A stretch of DNA of 64,000 nucleotides from Atherinomorus stipes (GCA_023101725.1 JALJCO010001047.1:124001-188000); one strand, 5' to 3'. Shown: positions 1 through 12,972, counted from the first letter of the stretch. Program-made: numbers and translations. The notes: generated from the letters alone by a model not told the origin.

Positions 1-1262
1 AATGTTGTAATTTTATGAGATAAAACATCAAAAATGAAAAGAATAAAGTTGAATTTTAAGTAGAATAAAGTATTGATATTTTTTCAATCTAGAAGAGGAA
101 AGTTGATAAAAATGAGGGTGGTGGAGCATTTGGTGAAGATGAACTTCAGCATAGTTTTACAAACCAGGACATTCTCAGTCTGGTGGCACACCAGCACCAC
201 ATTGTCATTAGTTTCGGGACATTGAAAAGAATCTACATGAAAATGAATCTATTCTGCAGAAAAGCAGGCAGACTTGGAGGAAATGGCTGCTTTTTCAGAG
301 GGGGAACTGGCTGGAACAATAACAATTTGAATAAAATTATAAAACACAACTAATAAAACTAACGCTCAAAAAGCATAAAATAGATGCCAAGTTTGCGGTG
401 AATACTTGCGGTAAAACTCATTTTTGGGTCACCATTATCTTGGAAATAATTCAAATTAAGGGTCCAGATGCATTTAACAATAAAAATAGGTATTCCAGTG
501 TTTTTATTTTTCATGATCAAAAACCTAAAATAGACACCAAGTTTGCATGTGTACCTCACATAGTTCAACAGTTAATGCCATAGTTATTGGTGGCGGCCAT
601 ATTAGATTTGGCTGCCATAATGACCCATTATTAACCCAACAGGGTTGCTGACTCAGGGAATTGAACCAAATTGTTCTAGCCAAAACTGGACATTTTAGAA
701 TAACTGCATGAAAATTTTCCCGGAGCCTCAACTACTGACCACCTTTGAGAAATAGCTGATTAGTGTTATTAATCGAGTGATAACACATATTTTGCTGCAA
801 CCACTGGACTGTGTGCATATATTTTCTATTTTTACGGGTGCAGACCTGGACAAAAGTCACCATGACAGTCTCTCCACCCAGGTGGTACCGACCAGCCCTA
901 CTGGCTCACGGACTACAGTAGATACAGCACCATCAAGGCCAACCAGAACCAGAAACCAGGATTTATCACTAACAGTACTTTGTAGAAATAACACACAGAT
1001 CAACACTGACCAAGCCTTTCCTCATCTGCATATCATTCTCTCAAGTCTTAGCTTTCAGGAGATAAAACATTGGCATTGAAACAAACACACAACAAAAACT
1101 ATTGACATATTTACAGTTTTTTCTCGATTGCAGTTATTTGTGCTACTATTTACCGACTATCTTTACAAAACCAACTGCAACTGGGCTCGTTCTGACACCC
1201 AGAGTGAGAAGCAGGTTGCGCCTTGTGCAACCATTACAACCGTAAGTCTCAGAGTGTAGATT

Positions 1263-1680
1263 TGTAGTTCTTAAGACTTGTCTTGATCTTGAGACTAGTT
1301 TTGAGACCACTTTTTCACGGTCTTGGCCTTGCCACAGCTTCGGCAGTCTTTGGTCTCAGGTCTCTCAGTCTTGCAATTTCTTGGACTGGCCGAGCGGTCT
1401 CGAAGGGATCTGTAACCTATAATAACCAGGCAGGCACAGTTTCTTCTCTTACATATATATATGTATATATCATATATACGCCCCCTTCAAGTACCAATCA
1501 AGCACTATATAATACAATCTCCTATTTAAACTAAGCAGCTGAACCCAGTATTGCGATTAGGTTCTACAACTCATGCAAAATGGCAAAAACTAGGGATCTT
1601 TTTTGGGTCTCGGTCTGAACTAGTCTTGATCTTGACTTGGTCTGTCTTGGTCTAGGTGGTCTTCTAACCACATCTAACCA
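1263..1680. repeat. Degenerate repeat rich in GTCTTG(A/G)TCTTG
   Basis: Two blocks (about 1263-1400 and 1600-1670) carry repeated cttgatcttgagac / cttgatcttgacttgg motifs and resemble two arms of one degraded element. A TA-rich patch lies between them (about 1450-1480). No terminal repeats or target duplication could be defined. Confidence 0.35.
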
Positions 1681-1689
1681 TGCAGCTCC

Positions 1690-2180
1690 CTCAGGGTCTG
1701 GATATGTTCTGCAATCTTTACGTCCTACCACAGATGCTCTGCTGGATCGAGGTCCTGGCTTTGACTCGACCATTACAACGCATTTAAATGCTTCCCATTA
1801 AACCACGCAAGTGTCCCAGAAGCAGGAGGGTTGTCCTGTGGGAAAGTGAACCTCCATCCTAGTCTCAGTTCCCTGGAAGACTGAATCATGTTTTTGTCCT
1901 CAAGAACTTCTATGTATTCACACCATCTATTATTCCCTCAATTCTGACCGGTTTCCCAGTCTCTGGTGAAACAACCCAGACCATGATGCAGCCACCACCA
2001 TGCAGCATGATCATTTCTCAGTGCTGCCAGGAAGCTTCAAGGCTGTGATGACCCATAAATGGTTTCCGTCCTTGATCTTCACTCACTGAGATTTCCACAG
2101 AATCCTGGAATTTTTTACTCTAATATTTTGCTCGATTGATATTAGAAAGCCAAAGTTCTTAGCAATCTTCCTGTGGGCAC
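1690..2180 (-). pseudogene. Tc1-like transposase remnant
   Basis: The sequence matches, at nucleotide level, the well-known fish Tc1 transposase region when read on the minus strand. It includes the segment around the catalytic aspartate (gttgtcctgtgggaaagtga on the plus strand), the downstream gaacctccatcc block, and the patch with ccaccaccatgcagcatgat. It is riddled with stops and frameshifts. It is an inactive fossil in intron 10. Confidence 0.55.
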
Positions 2181-2324
2181 ATTCAGCAATAGGATGAAGA
2201 GAAAAAAATCCATTGTTTGACTGTTGTAATATCTAAAGCAGGACGACTGAATTCTTACAAAGGCTACAGTTCAGCAGGGTTTCCATGTTTCCATGCTTCA
2301 ACACAAGTAAAAGACTCATTGTGC

Positions 2325-2445
2325 AGAGCTTGATTGGCTATTGGATCTATTTAATGTGAGTCAGGTGTGTTAGAGCAGGGAAAGATGGAAAACCTGCTGA
2401 ATTGCAGCCCTCGTAGGACCGAACTGAGTAACCCTGGTCTAAACT
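2325..2445. repeat. Miniature hAT-like element fragment
   Basis: It contains the motif tcaggtgtgttagagcaggg...gaaaacctgc...ccctcgtaggac, shared with the copy at 16395-16610. The family is common in teleost introns. Only part of the element is present. Confidence 0.4.
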
Positions 2446-3379
2446 TAACATGTAATGTCTGAAACAATGTGAGCTTTAATAGAAAAAAGGCAACTGAGTC
2501 ACTTTGACTAAGTGTCATGAATAATTTAAAGAAACGTTGGCTGTCATTTAAGTTTCCTGCAGTAAAAACCAGTGAGTGACACTGAGGAGAGAGCTGCAGC
2601 TGTTTGGTGGGTCGCTGGATATGTTTGAATAAATGGGAGATGAGAGAGCAGATTGTCGCGAGGCCCAGGGATCAGTCAACATTTGGATAGAAGGAGACAC
2701 TGGTTCCCAGGGACACCAGTTGAATGGCAGAGGATGTCTTCTTCTTGCACATCTCTGCAAAACTTTGTCCCTGGGCTCACGATGATCTGTCAGAAAGTAG
2801 GCATAGCATGACACTAAGCTTTGGTGATGTGATACAGCTGGAGCGGCTGACAATGGTGACGCTAATGGCTTTCAAACTTCCCTTAAAGATATGAAAATTG
2901 AGGAGGTTGAATAATTCACGACCCAGCATATGCAAGGCCTGTCACTTAGCATCCAGGAGTCATTACTCTGCACAAGTTGGCGTGGCAGAAGTTCTGATAG
3001 AGGCGAGGAAGTCGTCTCATGAAGCTCGGGGACCAGATGAGAAGTCGTGTTCCAGACATTTACTGTCAATTAGAAAAAACTGATCCTGGCAAAACAGCAA
3101 GGAAGAAAATCTTTGATAGTTTGACAATGGTATGCTTATCATTTGCTAGCAACAGTACTGGACGGACTATTTTCAGACTATTTCACAAAGTCTGCTTTAC
3201 ATGTCTGGCTGTACACGAGTGAAAACAAGCCAATGAACTCCTCATACAAAATAAAACCCATCTGAGTTATATATGGTTTCCAAAGTTGGGGCAACTATAA
3301 CTCAGTAGATGGAGGTTTTTTTTCAGTTCGATGGTTCCTCAGGGTGTCCCACACTTAGATACACTTGTCAAATAAATGA

Positions 3380-3859
3380 CAGGGTTTCTACACGCCTTAA
3401 CAAGTTAAATTTAAGACCTTTTTAAGACCACTTGGAACAGAATTTAATGCCCATTTCATGGCCAAACTGGCAAGAACACAGATCCCTCAACTTCTACAAA
3501 GATAATGTCAAAAAAAAGATTGAACAACAACGTTTGACCATCATTACCTACGTCTATCATTGGTACCCAGTTTGAAATTTTCTTACTAAAGATAAACAAG
3601 ATATCTATGCAAACACGCAAACCTCAGGCAGACAGGTGATGTCCAAAAATCCACCCTGATCTCTTCCTGAACCAACCAATAGGCAAGAACTATTCACTGT
3701 CACTTTTCCAAGTGAATCTGTCAGAGCACAAGATAATTTAAGACTTACCATATGAAATTTACGACCACAACTGTCAAATTTAAGGACTTTTTAAGGTATT
3801 AAATGCAGATTTGTAAATTTAAGACTTCAAGGACTTACTAAGACCCCACGGGAACCTTG
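3380..3859. mobile_element. Degenerate miniature element, CAGGGTTTCTAC ends
   Basis: The left end is cagggtttctacacgcc and the right end cccacgggaaccttg, an imperfect inverted pair. Internal sequence is full of tttaagac / ttttaagacc motifs typical of an abundant fish miniature DNA transposon. I found no convincing 8-bp target duplication. Confidence 0.5.
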
Positions 3860-4471
3860 AATGATAGTAAGACAGAAAATCTCATGTTTGACAAATTCAT
3901 GTTCCATGAATGTATCCTTCAAGTTAAGGGAACTTTTCCAAACAGTCTGATTTATTGCTGGTCTGTGTGTACAAAGAAGAGCAGCGTCTTTCCAACAGTA
4001 CCATGATGAAAAGTTGCCGGGGTTTCTGGACACTTCTAAACAGAAACAAGTGTCCAGTCAAACATCTTTCCACCAGATTGTACAAAACAACACAGCAGTG
4101 AACTCGCCTGCTCTGTTTCTCCTTGACAACAGTTTCTGTTCTCTGATCATGGTTCCTGCTATCTCAAGCCCAACAGTCTCCACAAACTAAAAGAGCAGTA
4201 GGAGGACTCATGGTTCAAATCGTCAAACTGCTAAACCCAGATACTCTAATGTGGCCTTTTCACAGACCATTCAACATCTGCTATGGGCTCTGACATGGCA
4301 GACCCAGGTTCAAGTCCCCGACACGGCACTCGGATGAACCACCACGGGCCCCTGAGCAAGGTCACCTGCTTTGCAAACAGATCCCAGGTCCCAAAGTGAC
4401 CATCCATGAAAAAAGGACCAAACCCAACGAGTAAGGACTCAGTGGATCTGGTGTCAGATCATAAGACACTC

Positions 4472-5179
4472 TTAAAGGACAACTTTCTTTTTTTTCAACC
4501 TGGACCTTATTTCAAGGGGTATATACATGCATTTACTCAACCGTAAAATTTACTCGAAACGACATTATTTGGTATATTTTTAAAGCTTAAACAGAAGTAC
4601 ATTGCAGTTTCTATTTGCGCATTTTTGTGAGTTCACAACACTACAGAAGTTGCGGCGTTCGGTGCCTACTCTGCCGATAATGCAAGCGTAACAGAAAAAA
4701 TTCACTGTTTACATTGTGCTAAGAGCGAACGAGCTGCAGAAAAACACAGGAGGGGTTGGATATTGATTTAAAGCAAGAAAGAAAAAGAGAACGCGCGATC
4801 TCGTCTGCCGCGACTTCCGTAGTGTCGTGAACTCGCAGGGGCACGCTTTTCAGCAGCTACATGTTGTACTGTTTGTTTAAGCTTTAAAAACATACTAAAT
4901 AATGCCGTTTCGAGTAAATTCTGGACGCTACCCACTCAGGACACTTGGATTACATTGGACGAGCAGTATGGAGGAATATTGACAAGTTTTTGTGGACTTT
5001 TATGGACCTTTTTGGTTCAGTCGTCTGTGAACCCCATTATATGAAAGTTGGGGGAAAATGAAAACCTGTCCGATCCCTGGCTGCATTTGAGATATTAAAA
5101 AGTGCTCCAGAGTCTTGCTCAGCATGAGGGTGAGTACAAAATAAAGGCACATCATTCTGTGGGTGTACTATTCCTTTAA
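4472..5179. mobile_element. TTAA-flanked miniature element
   Basis: It begins TTAAAGGACAACTTTC and ends TATTCCTTTAA, with TTAA at both ends, as in piggyBac-type insertions. The internal sequence tttactcgaaacgacattat recurs inverted near 60400-60420. Partial copies are at 18745-18870 and, inverted, at 60187-60470. No coding capacity was seen. Confidence 0.5.
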
Positions 5180-5182
5180 GGA

Positions 5183-5375
5183 TATTTTGGGATCTTTGCT
5201 CTCAAAGCAGAATATAGTTGTATCTCTCAGAATATGAAAGATCCAACCTCACAGTTGTCTGCATATATTGGTATCAGTTGATATAAAAAATTAAGAGTTG
5301 GACAATATCGGCATATCGGATATTGGTTAAAAAAAAAAAAAATAAAGCCAATATCGACATTCCTAATGGAACGCT
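5183..5375. repeat. Fragment of a hAT-like family with CCGATATCGG motifs
   Basis: This starts ggatattttgggatctttgctctc and contains gagttggacaatatcgg. The same block is at 53810-53990 and, inverted, at 62440-62600. It is a truncated member of that family. Confidence 0.5.
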
Positions 5376-6638
5376 TGTTAATTGCGAAAGTTAACTAAAA
5401 TGTTTTAGAATATACTTCTTTAGCATCCTTTAATCAAACAGATCTGGTTCCAGCATCATCATGTGACAACAAATTAATGCACATGCAGCAGTCTTTTCCA
5501 AAACAATAAAACAGGACAGGTCAATCATAAACATCTTCATTCCCCCCCAGAATAGATGTCGTGATGATGCTGCGTACAGTCTGATTCATTACTGACGAGC
5601 AAGCAGTCGCCACCGCACCTGCAGGTGCAGGTGTCACACCTCACCGCGTTTTTTCCTGCACCGTGACTGCGAAAGCACAGGTGAAGACATGCTGCTGCAA
5701 GAGCGCAGTCACTTAACCTCTCAATCCAGGCCCAGCAGGGTGTGCTGGGTCTTCTAATGGGCATACACGGAGGAGGGGGGTGTCAGCAGATGCCAGCGTT
5801 TCAAGCCTGATGCCACAGCTGTCAGCACAGATGATGCCTCCACCACGAGTGCTCCTACACAGCTCAATGACCAACAGAAGACACGGCCATTCCTGGACAC
5901 CAAGGCGGGATGTGGAGACGTGCGCTCCGGGTCCCCCGTGAGACGGAGAGCTGCAGCTGAGCACCAAAGTTCAGCGGCCGGCCGTCATCCACGTCCGTTG
6001 TGAGAAGCCCCATGTGCAGCAGAACATGGTTACAGAGGGGAGCTGGAGAGAAGGAACGTGCGGTGACATTCGTGCACGGCTGAGTAGAGCGGCGTTGAAG
6101 ACGCACTCTGTGTGGCAGCAGCGGTGATGAAGCAAAGCCAGACAGATGGATGGAGACGGAAGTTTCCGGGCTCTGGTGTTCCATGCAGGTGGTCCAGGGT
6201 GCAGCGATTGTCAGTGGATGGTGAATTATTTAAATGGTGAGTGTGGAGAAGGGAATGGATGCATCTGTCGCACATCCTTTAAGAGCCCCTCCAGCAGATG
6301 TGTTTACTCACCACACATACCAGCTAACTACTTAATGGGTCACCATCGGCAGCCAAGAGTTAATTAAGCAGGCATTCTGCAAATGGCAGGCACGTCGTAT
6401 CGGAGGCAGCTCAGGTCCTGTACGGAAGCAGCAAGTCCTGGAGGGCTGAGGTTCAGACACGGAGGCACTGAGCTGGCAAAAAATGCTTTAAAGGCAAAGA
6501 TCTGTTCCTCACAACCTGACTTCACTGTTCCTCCAGAAAGTCCAAATGCAACGCTCCAGTGTTTCTGACTTGCTTAGAAGGCACAGTGACGTTCATTTTC
6601 TCCATTCTTGGAGCCCAGAAGCTAAACTGCACCTCAAT

Positions 6639-7106
6639 CACTGCAAAAACTCCAATCTTAGCAAGTATACTTTAATTTCTAGTCAAAATATCTCATCACA
6701 CTCAAAATAAAACAAAATGACCTAAAGAGAAACATTTCAGTGAGATAAAGGAACTTGTTTTGAGGAAATGTATCTTATTTCAAGAAATCTTATCAAGAAA
6801 ATTTTGCTTATGCTACTGGCAGATTTTTTTTGCTTATTACAAGCAAAAAAAAAAAATCTTGGCTACTCTTAAAACAAGTGAAATATATATTTTTTTGCTT
6901 ATAACAAGCAAAAAAAATACTGCCAATGGTATAAGCAAAATTTTCTTGATAACATTTCTTGAAATAAGATGCATTGCCTTAAAACAAGATCTTATATCTC
7001 ACTGAAATGTTTCTCTTTAAGTAATTTTGTCTTATTTTGAGTGTGATGAGATTTTTTGACTGGAAATAAGAAAAATATACTTGCTAAGATTTGAGTTTTT
7101 GCAGTG
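6639..7106. mobile_element. Fold-back miniature element, CACTGCAAAAAC ends
   Basis: The ends CACTGCAAAAAC and GTTTTTGCAGTG are inverted, and almost the whole element is palindromic (aaacatttcagtgagat on the left, atctcactgaaatgtttc on the right). Related copies are at 8770-9116 and, partially, at 39990-40275. It is non-coding. Confidence 0.65.
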
Positions 7107-7319
7107 CAACCTCTGCATCACACTCTGGAGTCGTTCTTTACTGGGTATCGACACACTGACTGTTTTGAACCTGCATCACGGCCAATTCATCAAAGTAAGA
7201 CAAAAAGACCCAATCAGGGGTAGCGAGGAAAAGAACAAAAAAAAAAAGGATATAAATAAAATAAATAAGAATAGGAATACGAATAAAAGAATAGGAATAT
7301 GAATACGAATAAGAATTAA

Positions 7320-7480
7320 AGGACAAAATTATGAATAAGGAAGAAAGAAGGAAAGAAAAAAAGAGTCGACATCAGACTGACTTTTACTGGCTGGAGAGAT
7401 CTCAGAGGAGAGCCAGGATGCAACAAAATGCCGAATCATCTGTTGTTAAACGGCACCTCAGTGAGAAAATCTGCCCAAGT
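7320..7480 (+). pseudogene. Coding-like fossil shared with 63820-63990
   Basis: The block agagtcgacatcagactgac followed by ttttactggctggag matches 63860-63900 at both nucleotide and peptide level (RVDIRLTFTGW here, RVKIRLSFTGW there). The similarity is to a short basic segment of unknown function; the reading frame breaks soon after. It is probably the remains of an exon captured by, or belonging to, a repeat family. Confidence 0.35.
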
Positions 7481-7869
7481 TCAAGAAAGCAGAAGAAAAT
7501 AATCCTTCATTTCTTAGAAGAAGCTTCATGGAGACGACCACACCAAACATCAGAACTTCTTGCAGAAAGTTTGGAGGGAAAAGTAACACGAGACCGAAAA
7601 CTGACGCTTTTTACAGTTTTAACAAGCGTCCCTGATTTTTTTTTTTTTTTCCCCAACATTTGAATTTTGCAACTTTAGCAAAAAACAAAATGGCTGAAAA
7701 AGTTTAATCGGTAAAAAGTTCTGGAATTTAAATTCTGATTTGGTATGTGGGGCACGAAGCCTGTAACCCCCACTTCCACCTGCGTAACATCAAAACACAT
7801 CATGCTTGTGTTTTTACCGTTTTATCTGCCTCTACTGTGTCCTTGGATACTTTGCTTTCAAATAAAATG

Positions 7870-7901
7870 TATATTATTATTATTATTATTATTATTATTA
7901 T
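7870..7901. repeat. ATT trinucleotide microsatellite
   Basis: About ten consecutive attattatt units. The tract causes the poly-isoleucine seen in short open frames here. Confidence 0.9.
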
Positions 7902-7949
7902 GAACTTCCCACACAACTGCTGCAAAATGAAACAGTCTCTATCCATGTT

Positions 7950-8210
7950 TTGGAATCGTGTTTGCAGACCACTTTGATCAGCTGATACTCGAGTCACGGA
8001 GCCATAAAGCAAAGCGCTCCAGGTCACATGATCCTACGAGAGACGGATCCGCTCCTGCAAAGTTACAATGTCTGGTTTTTGAGGACGGCAGCCCCCTCAG
8101 AGCACCGGCATGTGTCAGTTACTGTATATTGACCCCAGAAATCATCTATGCGTCCAGATCACATGTCCGATTTAAGATGACGTAGCGGCTAAATGCAGCG
8201 ACACAGAGAC
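7950..8210. repeat. Inverted copy of the 28205-28526 family
   Basis: The order gcagaccactttgatcagct, agcaaagcgct, caggtcacatgatc, gttacaatgtctggtttttga is the reverse of that at 28290-28450. No TTAA ends could be fixed for this copy. Confidence 0.5.
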
Positions 8211-8769
8211 ACCATTCCAACTTCTCTGGACAGGGCAAACTTCAACCAATATGAGAATTATGTGACAACATGATGCATTTTGTTGCTGAGGAAGAAAGGA
8301 GGTGGTGGAAGTTACCAAGAATTCACCAAAATCAGATTTCAGGGCTGCCTCTGGTGGACAGGAGGACTACGCACCCTGGAAATATCAGACTTTTAATGTC
8401 TTTCTGTCTTGTGATGGACAGGAACCGTCTTTTTGGATTGGAGCAATTAATCTTTTTGGCATCTCATGATGATTATTGATTGTTTTGTAAATAATTGGAA
8501 AAAAAAAAGCCTTAGACTTTGTTGCATTTTGATGTAATTCTTGTTTCATTTCACTTTTGATGGCCAATTTTTCCAAATATGTTTAAAACTACTTATATTT
8601 GCATTCTAAGTTATAAAAATAGTTCGTGAAACAAGTTTGTGGTTTTCACAATGAAAAATTTAAGCTTTTTTCTACTCGGATTTTATGTTTTGTTGAATGG
8701 TTTTAGGCCAACTGTGTTAATACAGTGTGTCAAAATGAAAAACTGTAAAATCACACTGGTGAGGTTGTG

Positions 8770-9116
8770 CACTGCAAAAACTCAAATCTTAGCAAGTATT
8801 TTTTTCTCATGTCAAGACAAAATGTCTCATCACACTCAAAATAAGACAAAATTGCTTAAAGAGAAACATTTTAGTAAGATATAAGATCTTATTTCAGGAT
8901 TTTTTTTGCTTGTAATATGCAAAAAAATCTGCCAATGGGACAAGCTAAATTTTTCTTAATGTCTTGAAATGGGATACACTGTCTTAAAACAAGATCTTAT
9001 ATCTTACCAAAATGTTTCTATTTAAGCAATTTTGTTTTCTTTTGAGTATGATGAGATATTTTGTCCAGAAATGAAAAAAAAATACTTGCAAAACATAGAT
9101 TTGAGTTTTTGCAGTG
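8770..9116. mobile_element. Fold-back miniature element, CACTGCAAAAAC ends
   Basis: It shares its termini and inner sequence with 6639-7106: cactgcaaaaactcaaatct on the left, gatttgagtttttgcagtg on the right. It is shorter and lacks part of the central palindrome. Confidence 0.65.
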
Positions 9117-10208
9117 TGCTGAAAAAAATGATACCAAACAAGACAGGTAAACTGCTTTAAAAGTGAAATATAAAAGGTAAAAACAAAAGTAGGGTAAAAC
9201 AAACATTTATACCCCTAGTCCCTAAGGGTAAAGCTAATGTTTAGGTAAAAAGTTACAAAGTGTACCTTTAATTTCATTTTTTAAAATGGCAGAAAAATCT
9301 GTAGAAAAATGGACAATTACTTCAAATTTTGTCCCAAAAAGACCCGTACATCTGATTATATTAGATTTGATGAACTGTTCTGTCGTCACTGGAGCTGATC
9401 ATGCAGAAAAAATGTAGTATACCGAAAAGAAAAGAGAACATGACTGAATGGTCTGACTGCGTTCCACATTTCCATGTTCTACTTTCAGCACCGTTGTCAG
9501 CTTCTGGCAAAAACATGTTATCATGAGCAGTTTGGATTTTAAAAATGAAATGGGCGGATTAGCAGAGGTGAGGTTCAAGTTGATTTGGAATAGTTACAGA
9601 ACCGCCGTCATCATATGATACATAATCTCTTTTGGAGCCGCAAGACCTCCAGGAGCCAGCCGTGCTCATAATCATACATTTTTGATTGGATTGTAGTCGG
9701 CAAGGACATTAAAATCTGTTGTTCCATCTAGAATGCCTTAGCAATCATCTGCTATGGTTCGGGATTATGAGAGATGCCGTTAAAATCAAACAATAACTGC
9801 AGCTGAAATGCATATTTGCAGTGTTTTCGCTCCTGTCTTTGGTGTACACATACAGTGTTTTCTCTGTTTACTGCATTTTTATGCTGGAGTTTTAACATAC
9901 AGCTGATTTACAGACTTTGCTGCTGTTTACTTTCAGAAAAAGGGAAGCAAAGAAAGACAAACACAGGAACAGAGAGGCATAATGTTTAAAAAATGATAAT
10001 TAAAGAAAAGAGACGAGTGATGTGTGTGACTGTAACAGAGGCATTTAACCAACTAAGAAAAACTTCATGATTTCTCATTTTTTCTACAGAAATAAAGAAA
10101 TTTATAGAGCCACACATCAAATCTAATTTAGAGGGTCCATTTTTATAAATGTCACTGAGATGACTGCGATTAAAATTTCACACGTCTCTTTTTTGTCCAC
10201 TTGCCAAG

Positions 10209-10266
10209 ATCATCGCGTCCAGACACGAAGAAATCCTGACTTCAGATGAGCTGCGGAGCATCAGTG
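10209..10266 (+). CDS. Candidate plus-strand exon, unidentified
   Basis: A 58-base open stretch translates as IIASRHEEILTSDELRSIS. It is preceded by a good polypyrimidine tract and acceptor (tctcttttttgtccacttgccaag) and followed by a donor gtgaga. Composition is codon-like and unlike the AT-rich flanks. I do not recognise the product and found no partner exon nearby. It lies antisense within antxr2 intron 10. It could be one exon of an overlapping gene or chance. Confidence 0.25.
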
Positions 10267-11124
10267 GTGAGAACACATGCTTCGCTTATTTATAACCATC
10301 CTTTATGCTAACGTTTTACATTTTAATGACTTCTGGCAAAGACGAGGAAAAATACAAGGTTGTGGTTTGATTTACATTTTATATGAAAACAAAACTGTAG
10401 CAGCTCTTAATGCAGCTAATTGATTTCATAATGGATGAAACAGACTAAATTATGTATGACAATAATATCAGATTTTCATCACAGTAATGATAAATCTCTA
10501 TAAAAAAATATCAATCTAAGCTTTTGTATTGTAAGTGTACAGTAAACCTACATTCTGTCTTGAGCCCTGAAATAATACTAGAAGCCACTAAACTACATCA
10601 ATTAAGTTCAAGTAGTACACCTGTGTTGCAAAACGATAAGTCTGAAATATGAGAACAAATTTGATATTTATTCAACGATGTAAAATGGCATAAAAAACTA
10701 TAAATATATGACTGTAAATACAGCTTAATAAATTGAGTTTATTGTTTTTAATCGTGAGATGACAAAAAATATCTCTTGGGAATTTCTTTGACGATATATC
10801 GCACACGATAACATATCGCCCATCCCTAGATGTTGTGAATATTTTAGTTTCAGAAATTAACACCATTACAGTTTATGACAAACCCCTGGTTATTGTCTGT
10901 GCAACTACAAACCTTTAAAATCTCCCTTATTTTCGAACTCTTCTTGCAATTTCCTTCCACTTTCCCTAGTAAACCTACCCGTAGATTCTAGAAATTTAAA
11001 TCTAGTTCTTTCTTTTTTTTAAGCGCATAACAATACTATTTATTGTACTTAGCATATTGAATTAATTATATTCATTTATTAATTAAAAATAAATCATATT
11101 ATTATTACTAAGGGTGAGACAACA

Positions 11125-11951
11125 CAGGGTTCCCACTCTTTTCTTAAAGTGTTTTTCCAAGAATTTTCCAGGACATTTCCAGAGCGGTACGGGACAAATG
11201 ATTGTAAACTAGATTAATAAATTCCACCCCAAGCTTTTGGAGAAATTTTATTTTCTACAACTGTACCGTATATTTTGTACAGCGACAAAGTAGCGACAAA
11301 GTTGCAATGAAGCAGAGACGAAGCAGCGACAAAATTGTGCCGAAGTAGTGACAAAGCAGAGATGAAACAGAGACTAATCAGAGACAAAACTGAGAGTATT
11401 GTAGCGACAAATCAGTGACAAATCAGCGGCAAAGCAAATGCAAAGAAGAGACAACCGACGCAGCGAACGAAGCAGCGACGAAGCAGCGACGAAGCAGCGA
11501 ACAAGCGGCGACGAAGCGGCGTGGAAGCGGTGACGACGCAGCGACAAAGTAGCCTAAAAGCAGCGACGAAGCAGCATGAAAGTAGAGAGAAGTAGCGACA
11601 AAGCGGAGATGAAACAGATGAATCAGAGATGAATCAGAGACAAAACAGAGACGAAGTATTGTAGCGGCGAATCAGCGGCGAATCAGTGGCGACGAAGCAG
11701 CAGCATCGAAGCAGCGGCGACGGTGTAGCGACCAAGTAGCGTGAAAGCAGAGGCGAAGCAAAGAGGCAACAGTTCAATATTGCCGTTTCTGTTTAACCCG
11801 TTTGCGTTCAGCCACAATGCAGAGAAGCAGAGGGAGGAAAAATCTTTTTCCAGGACAACTCGAGCTTTTCCAGAACATTTTCCATGTGTTTTCCATGACT
11901 GGAAACATGTTCAATCATGTTCCAGGTTTTCCAGGATGCGTGGGAGCCCTG
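11125..11951. mobile_element. Minisatellite-bearing element, copy 1
   Basis: It has the same left arm (cagggttcccactc...aagcttttggagaa) and right arm (ttttccaggacaac...ttccaggatgcgtgggagccctg) as the copies at 26078 and 49612. The ends CAGGGTTCCCAC and GTGGGAGCCCTG are imperfect inverted repeats, suggesting a DNA transposon. Between the arms is a degenerate array of about 11-bp units such as gcgacgaagca. No target duplication was found. Confidence 0.6.
11275..11765. repeat. 11-bp minisatellite (ggcgacaaagc type)
   Basis: The array consists of degenerate copies of gcgacgaagca / gcgacaaagta within the element above. It is more diverged than the array at 49732-50705. Confidence 0.75.
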
Positions 11952-12597
11952 ATGGCATGCTTTTCTCTCCATTTGATTGCTTTACAATTTTTTGGGTGCT
12001 GATGCAATATAAATTGTGATAGTTCGATATTGCCTTTTTTTTTGTGATTTTTCGTTTGCCAGACCAAACTGTCCATCATTCTACGCCTTCTGTTTCAGTT
12101 TTTACCGTAAACGGATACAACAATATTATTATATACAAAACATTTTACCCTACGCTGGAGAAAAGCGGGAACTTTTCTGCCTGTCCGGCTCATTGACACA
12201 CTAAAATTAAGCCTTTAAATTAGATTTTTTTTTTTCTTTAAATTTCAATGCAATTTAAAAAACACAAAACAAAAAGGTCAAATATAATGCAATAATATAT
12301 ACAAATATTATTGTCATTGCTATTAATTTCATCAGTAAAAAAATTTAAAAAAAATGAATATAAATACAAATAAAAATAATATGAATAAATGAATAAAAAT
12401 AAAAAACAGGAATACAAATAAAAATACAAGCATACAAATAAGTATACACCAATAAGAATAAGAATGTACGTATAAGAAAAAAAAAGGAAGAAAGAAATCA
12501 GCACACATGTAAAATATGTGACAAAAACATACAAACATTTAAGTTGCCATAAGCAGAAAGTATTTCTCTTCAGCGAAACAAGCAGCTGAGTACTTAC

Positions 12598-12667
12598 TGT
12601 CCGACCTCATACAGCTTTGGAGCGGGACACTGCAGATAATCACTTCGCACAATCGACGGTTTTTGAT
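12598..12667 (-). CDS. antxr2: antxr2 exon 10: Ig-like domain, CPAP motif
   Basis: The acceptor is TTTTTTTCCAG and the donor GTAAGT (12597-12592). The exon completes N271 and encodes QKPSIVRSDYLQCPAPKLYE then VG plus two bases. The CPAP motif followed by a short linker is a family hallmark (LCPAPILNKAGE in human). This is the last exon found. The following exon should start in phase 2 and encode the rest of the Ig-like domain before the transmembrane helix. Confidence 0.92.
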
Positions 12668-12771
12668 CTGGAAAAAAACAACAGGAAAACAGCGATAATG
12701 AGCGACTAACATGACTCAGATTAAACATTCATTCTTTTCTGAAATAGGAAAATGAGGCAGCGTTTGTTTAA

Positions 12772-12972
12772 AATGGTGATTCTCAACCTTTTCTGGGCCA
12801 CACTCGTACTCACTCCTCAGGAGAATTTAGAAAACATCAATTATTATTATTCAGTCTGTTAAAGGCGGGTGGATTTGGTTCAGTTATTAAATAAATAAAC
12901 CAAAAATGAGATAATTTTGGACCAGTTAGGACGAAACTTGGGCCCCATCATGAAAAAGGTTGAGAACCCCTG
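12772..12972. mobile_element. Miniature element with TTCTCAACC ends
   Basis: The left end tggtgattctcaacctttt and right end aaaaaggttgagaacccctg are inverted. This is a common fish miniature hAT-type pattern. Only about 200 bases long, non-coding. Confidence 0.55.

Larger units (their letters stand above)
1..12597 (-). other. antxr2 intron 10 (incomplete), mostly repeats
   Basis: No further antxr2 exon was recognised here. The stretch holds several degenerate or miniature transposons, listed separately. I see nothing identifiable in 1-1250, 2450-3370, 3870-4460, 5390-6630 and 9130-10200, apart from simple AT-rich sequence and short repeat scraps. Short open frames in these parts show no family similarity. 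Confidence 0.7.

Noticed and set aside
5537..6275. Overlapping minus-strand frames at 5537-6275 as antxr2 3' exons
   Set aside because: No transmembrane helix, WWFWP motif or proline-rich tail is present, and the phase does not follow exon 10.
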